Assembly (NCBI GenBank): GCA_041725895.1
Contig: JBGRQA010000010.1
Span: 62,001 to 126,000 of the forward strand
Direction of reading: 5' to 3'
Length of the DNA: 64,000 nucleotides
Origin: JBGRQA01 sp041725895
GTDB taxonomy: Bacteria > Bacteroidota > Bacteroidia > Bacteroidales > Marinifilaceae
Shown: piece after piece, positions 63,467 to 64,000 of the stretch
Layout of the letters: the number at the start of each line of letters is the position of its first letter
Position numbering within the stretch: the stretch's first letter is position 1
Made by a program: the position numbers and the translations under genes
Notes under the pieces: generated by a model
Database searches by the model: none
The model's input: only the letters and a program-made list of their open reading frames with translations
Told to the model about the DNA's origin: nothing

Positions 63467-64000
63467 TTATTGGGCATCAACAACGGCTATGGTAACCATA
63501 TTTAATATTTCACGTACGGAACTCTCTATTGGTACAATATGAATGGATTTTTTCATTCCCAGCAAGATAGGACCAATGGCTTCAGCTCCTCCCAATTCCT
63601 GCATCATTTTATAAGCAATATTCCCACTGCTTAAGTTCGGGAAGATGATGGTATTAACATTTTTATCGCCCAATTTCGAAAAAGGAAACCGCTTCATTCG
63701 CAACTCGCGATTGAGAGCAAAATTCATCTGAATATCACCATCAACAATTAAATCGGGATGTTGATGATGTAGAATATCAACAGCCTCCTGAACGCGCGAA
63801 GGACTTCCTTTGCGAATGGAACCAAAATTGGAGTAGGAAATCATAGCGATCACAGGTGTAATATTGAATTTTCGTACCGCTTCAGCAGTAAGGAGAGTGG
63901 TATCCACAAGTGTTTGAGCATCCGGTTGAGGATTCACAGTTGTATCCGAAAAAAAGATGGGCCCTCTCCTGGTCATCATTAGATACATTCCAGCGATATG
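63467..64000 (-). CDS. maeB: NADP-dependent malic enzyme, C-terminal phosphotransacetylase-like part (5' end outside window)
   Basis: The frame runs from the right edge to a stop at 63467 (177 residues visible). The segment RRGPIFFSDTTVNPQPDAQT, followed by FNITPVIAMISYSNFGS, DLIVDGDIQMNFALN, NTIIFPNLSSGNIAYKM and GAEAIGPILLGMKKSIHI, is the phosphotransacetylase-like C-terminal domain found on large malic enzymes. Malic enzyme converts malate to pyruvate; the extra domain is regulatory. A stand-alone phosphate acetyltransferase is less likely from the motif details, but the N-terminal part is not visible. Confidence 0.85.
   Translation of the reverse strand, partial: HIAGMYLMMTRRGPIFFSDTTVNPQPDAQTLVDTTLLTAEAVRKFNITPVIAMISYSNFGSIRKGSPSRVQEAVDILHHQHPDLIVDGDIQMNFALNRELRMKRFPFSKLGDKNVNTIIFPNLSSGNIAYKMMQELGGAEAIGPILLGMKKSIHIVPIESSVREILNMVTIAVVDAQ

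Overview
The window looks like chromosomal DNA from an AT-rich marine or anaerobic Bacteroidota, perhaps of the Marinilabiliales type. The family and order are inference; the phylum is well supported. Support comes from a gingipain-type protease that runs into a type IX secretion sorting domain, a CarboxypepD-reg/plug TonB-dependent receptor, SusC-like plug motifs, paired LytS/LytTR systems, a UpxY-like NusG paralogue heading a polysaccharide locus, and promoters of the TTTG / TAnnTTTG type.

Layout, left to right. (1) 1-8438, minus: a giant secreted C25 protease, cut at the left edge just inside its C-terminal sorting domain. (2) 9240-16685, plus: a vitamin B12 uptake operon under a cobalamin riboswitch (TonB-dependent receptor, PepSY membrane protein, BtuF-, BtuC- and BtuD-like proteins), with two hairpins between the first two genes. 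(3) 16686-18348: gene-poor DNA with an array built on a 21-bp period, a perfect 15-bp hairpin and a GC-richer segment. (4) 18349-20936, minus: a BlaI/BlaR1-like pair whose M56 membrane peptidase carries four plug-like repeats; its promoter overlaps three direct repeats. (5) 21363-23543: a secreted alpha-amylase lipoprotein behind two LacI-type palindromes, then a convergent LURP-one/scramblase-like gene. (6) 23791-33210, plus: a TPR-LytS kinase with its LytTR regulator, a MacB/FtsX-like permease, a lysine-rich coiled-coil protein beside a CHAD-domain protein, and a lipoprotein followed by a second LytS/LytTR pair. (7) 33615-34604, plus: a stand-alone FemAB-like transferase. (8) 34742-62619, minus: an exopolysaccharide locus of about 28 kb. 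(9) 63467-64000, minus: the C-terminal part of a malic enzyme, cut at the right edge.

The exopolysaccharide locus is read right to left: NusG-like antiterminator, WecC, WecB, RfbA, Wzx flippase, DegT aminotransferase, ATP-grasp ligase, a structured 346-bp gap, GT2, Wzy polymerase, FemAB, polysaccharide deacetylase, GT4, second deacetylase, second GT2, second FemAB, two PaaK/CapK adenylating enzymes, an alpha/alpha-toroid protein, WecG/TagA transferase, WcaJ-type initiating transferase, Wza, Wzc and a small HAD protein with a clear terminator. It thus encodes precursor synthesis, assembly, flipping, polymerisation and export. It is also rich in enzymes able to add amino-acid or acyl groups, and several of these occur as in-locus paralogue pairs. 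This is the best candidate for unusual biology in the window.
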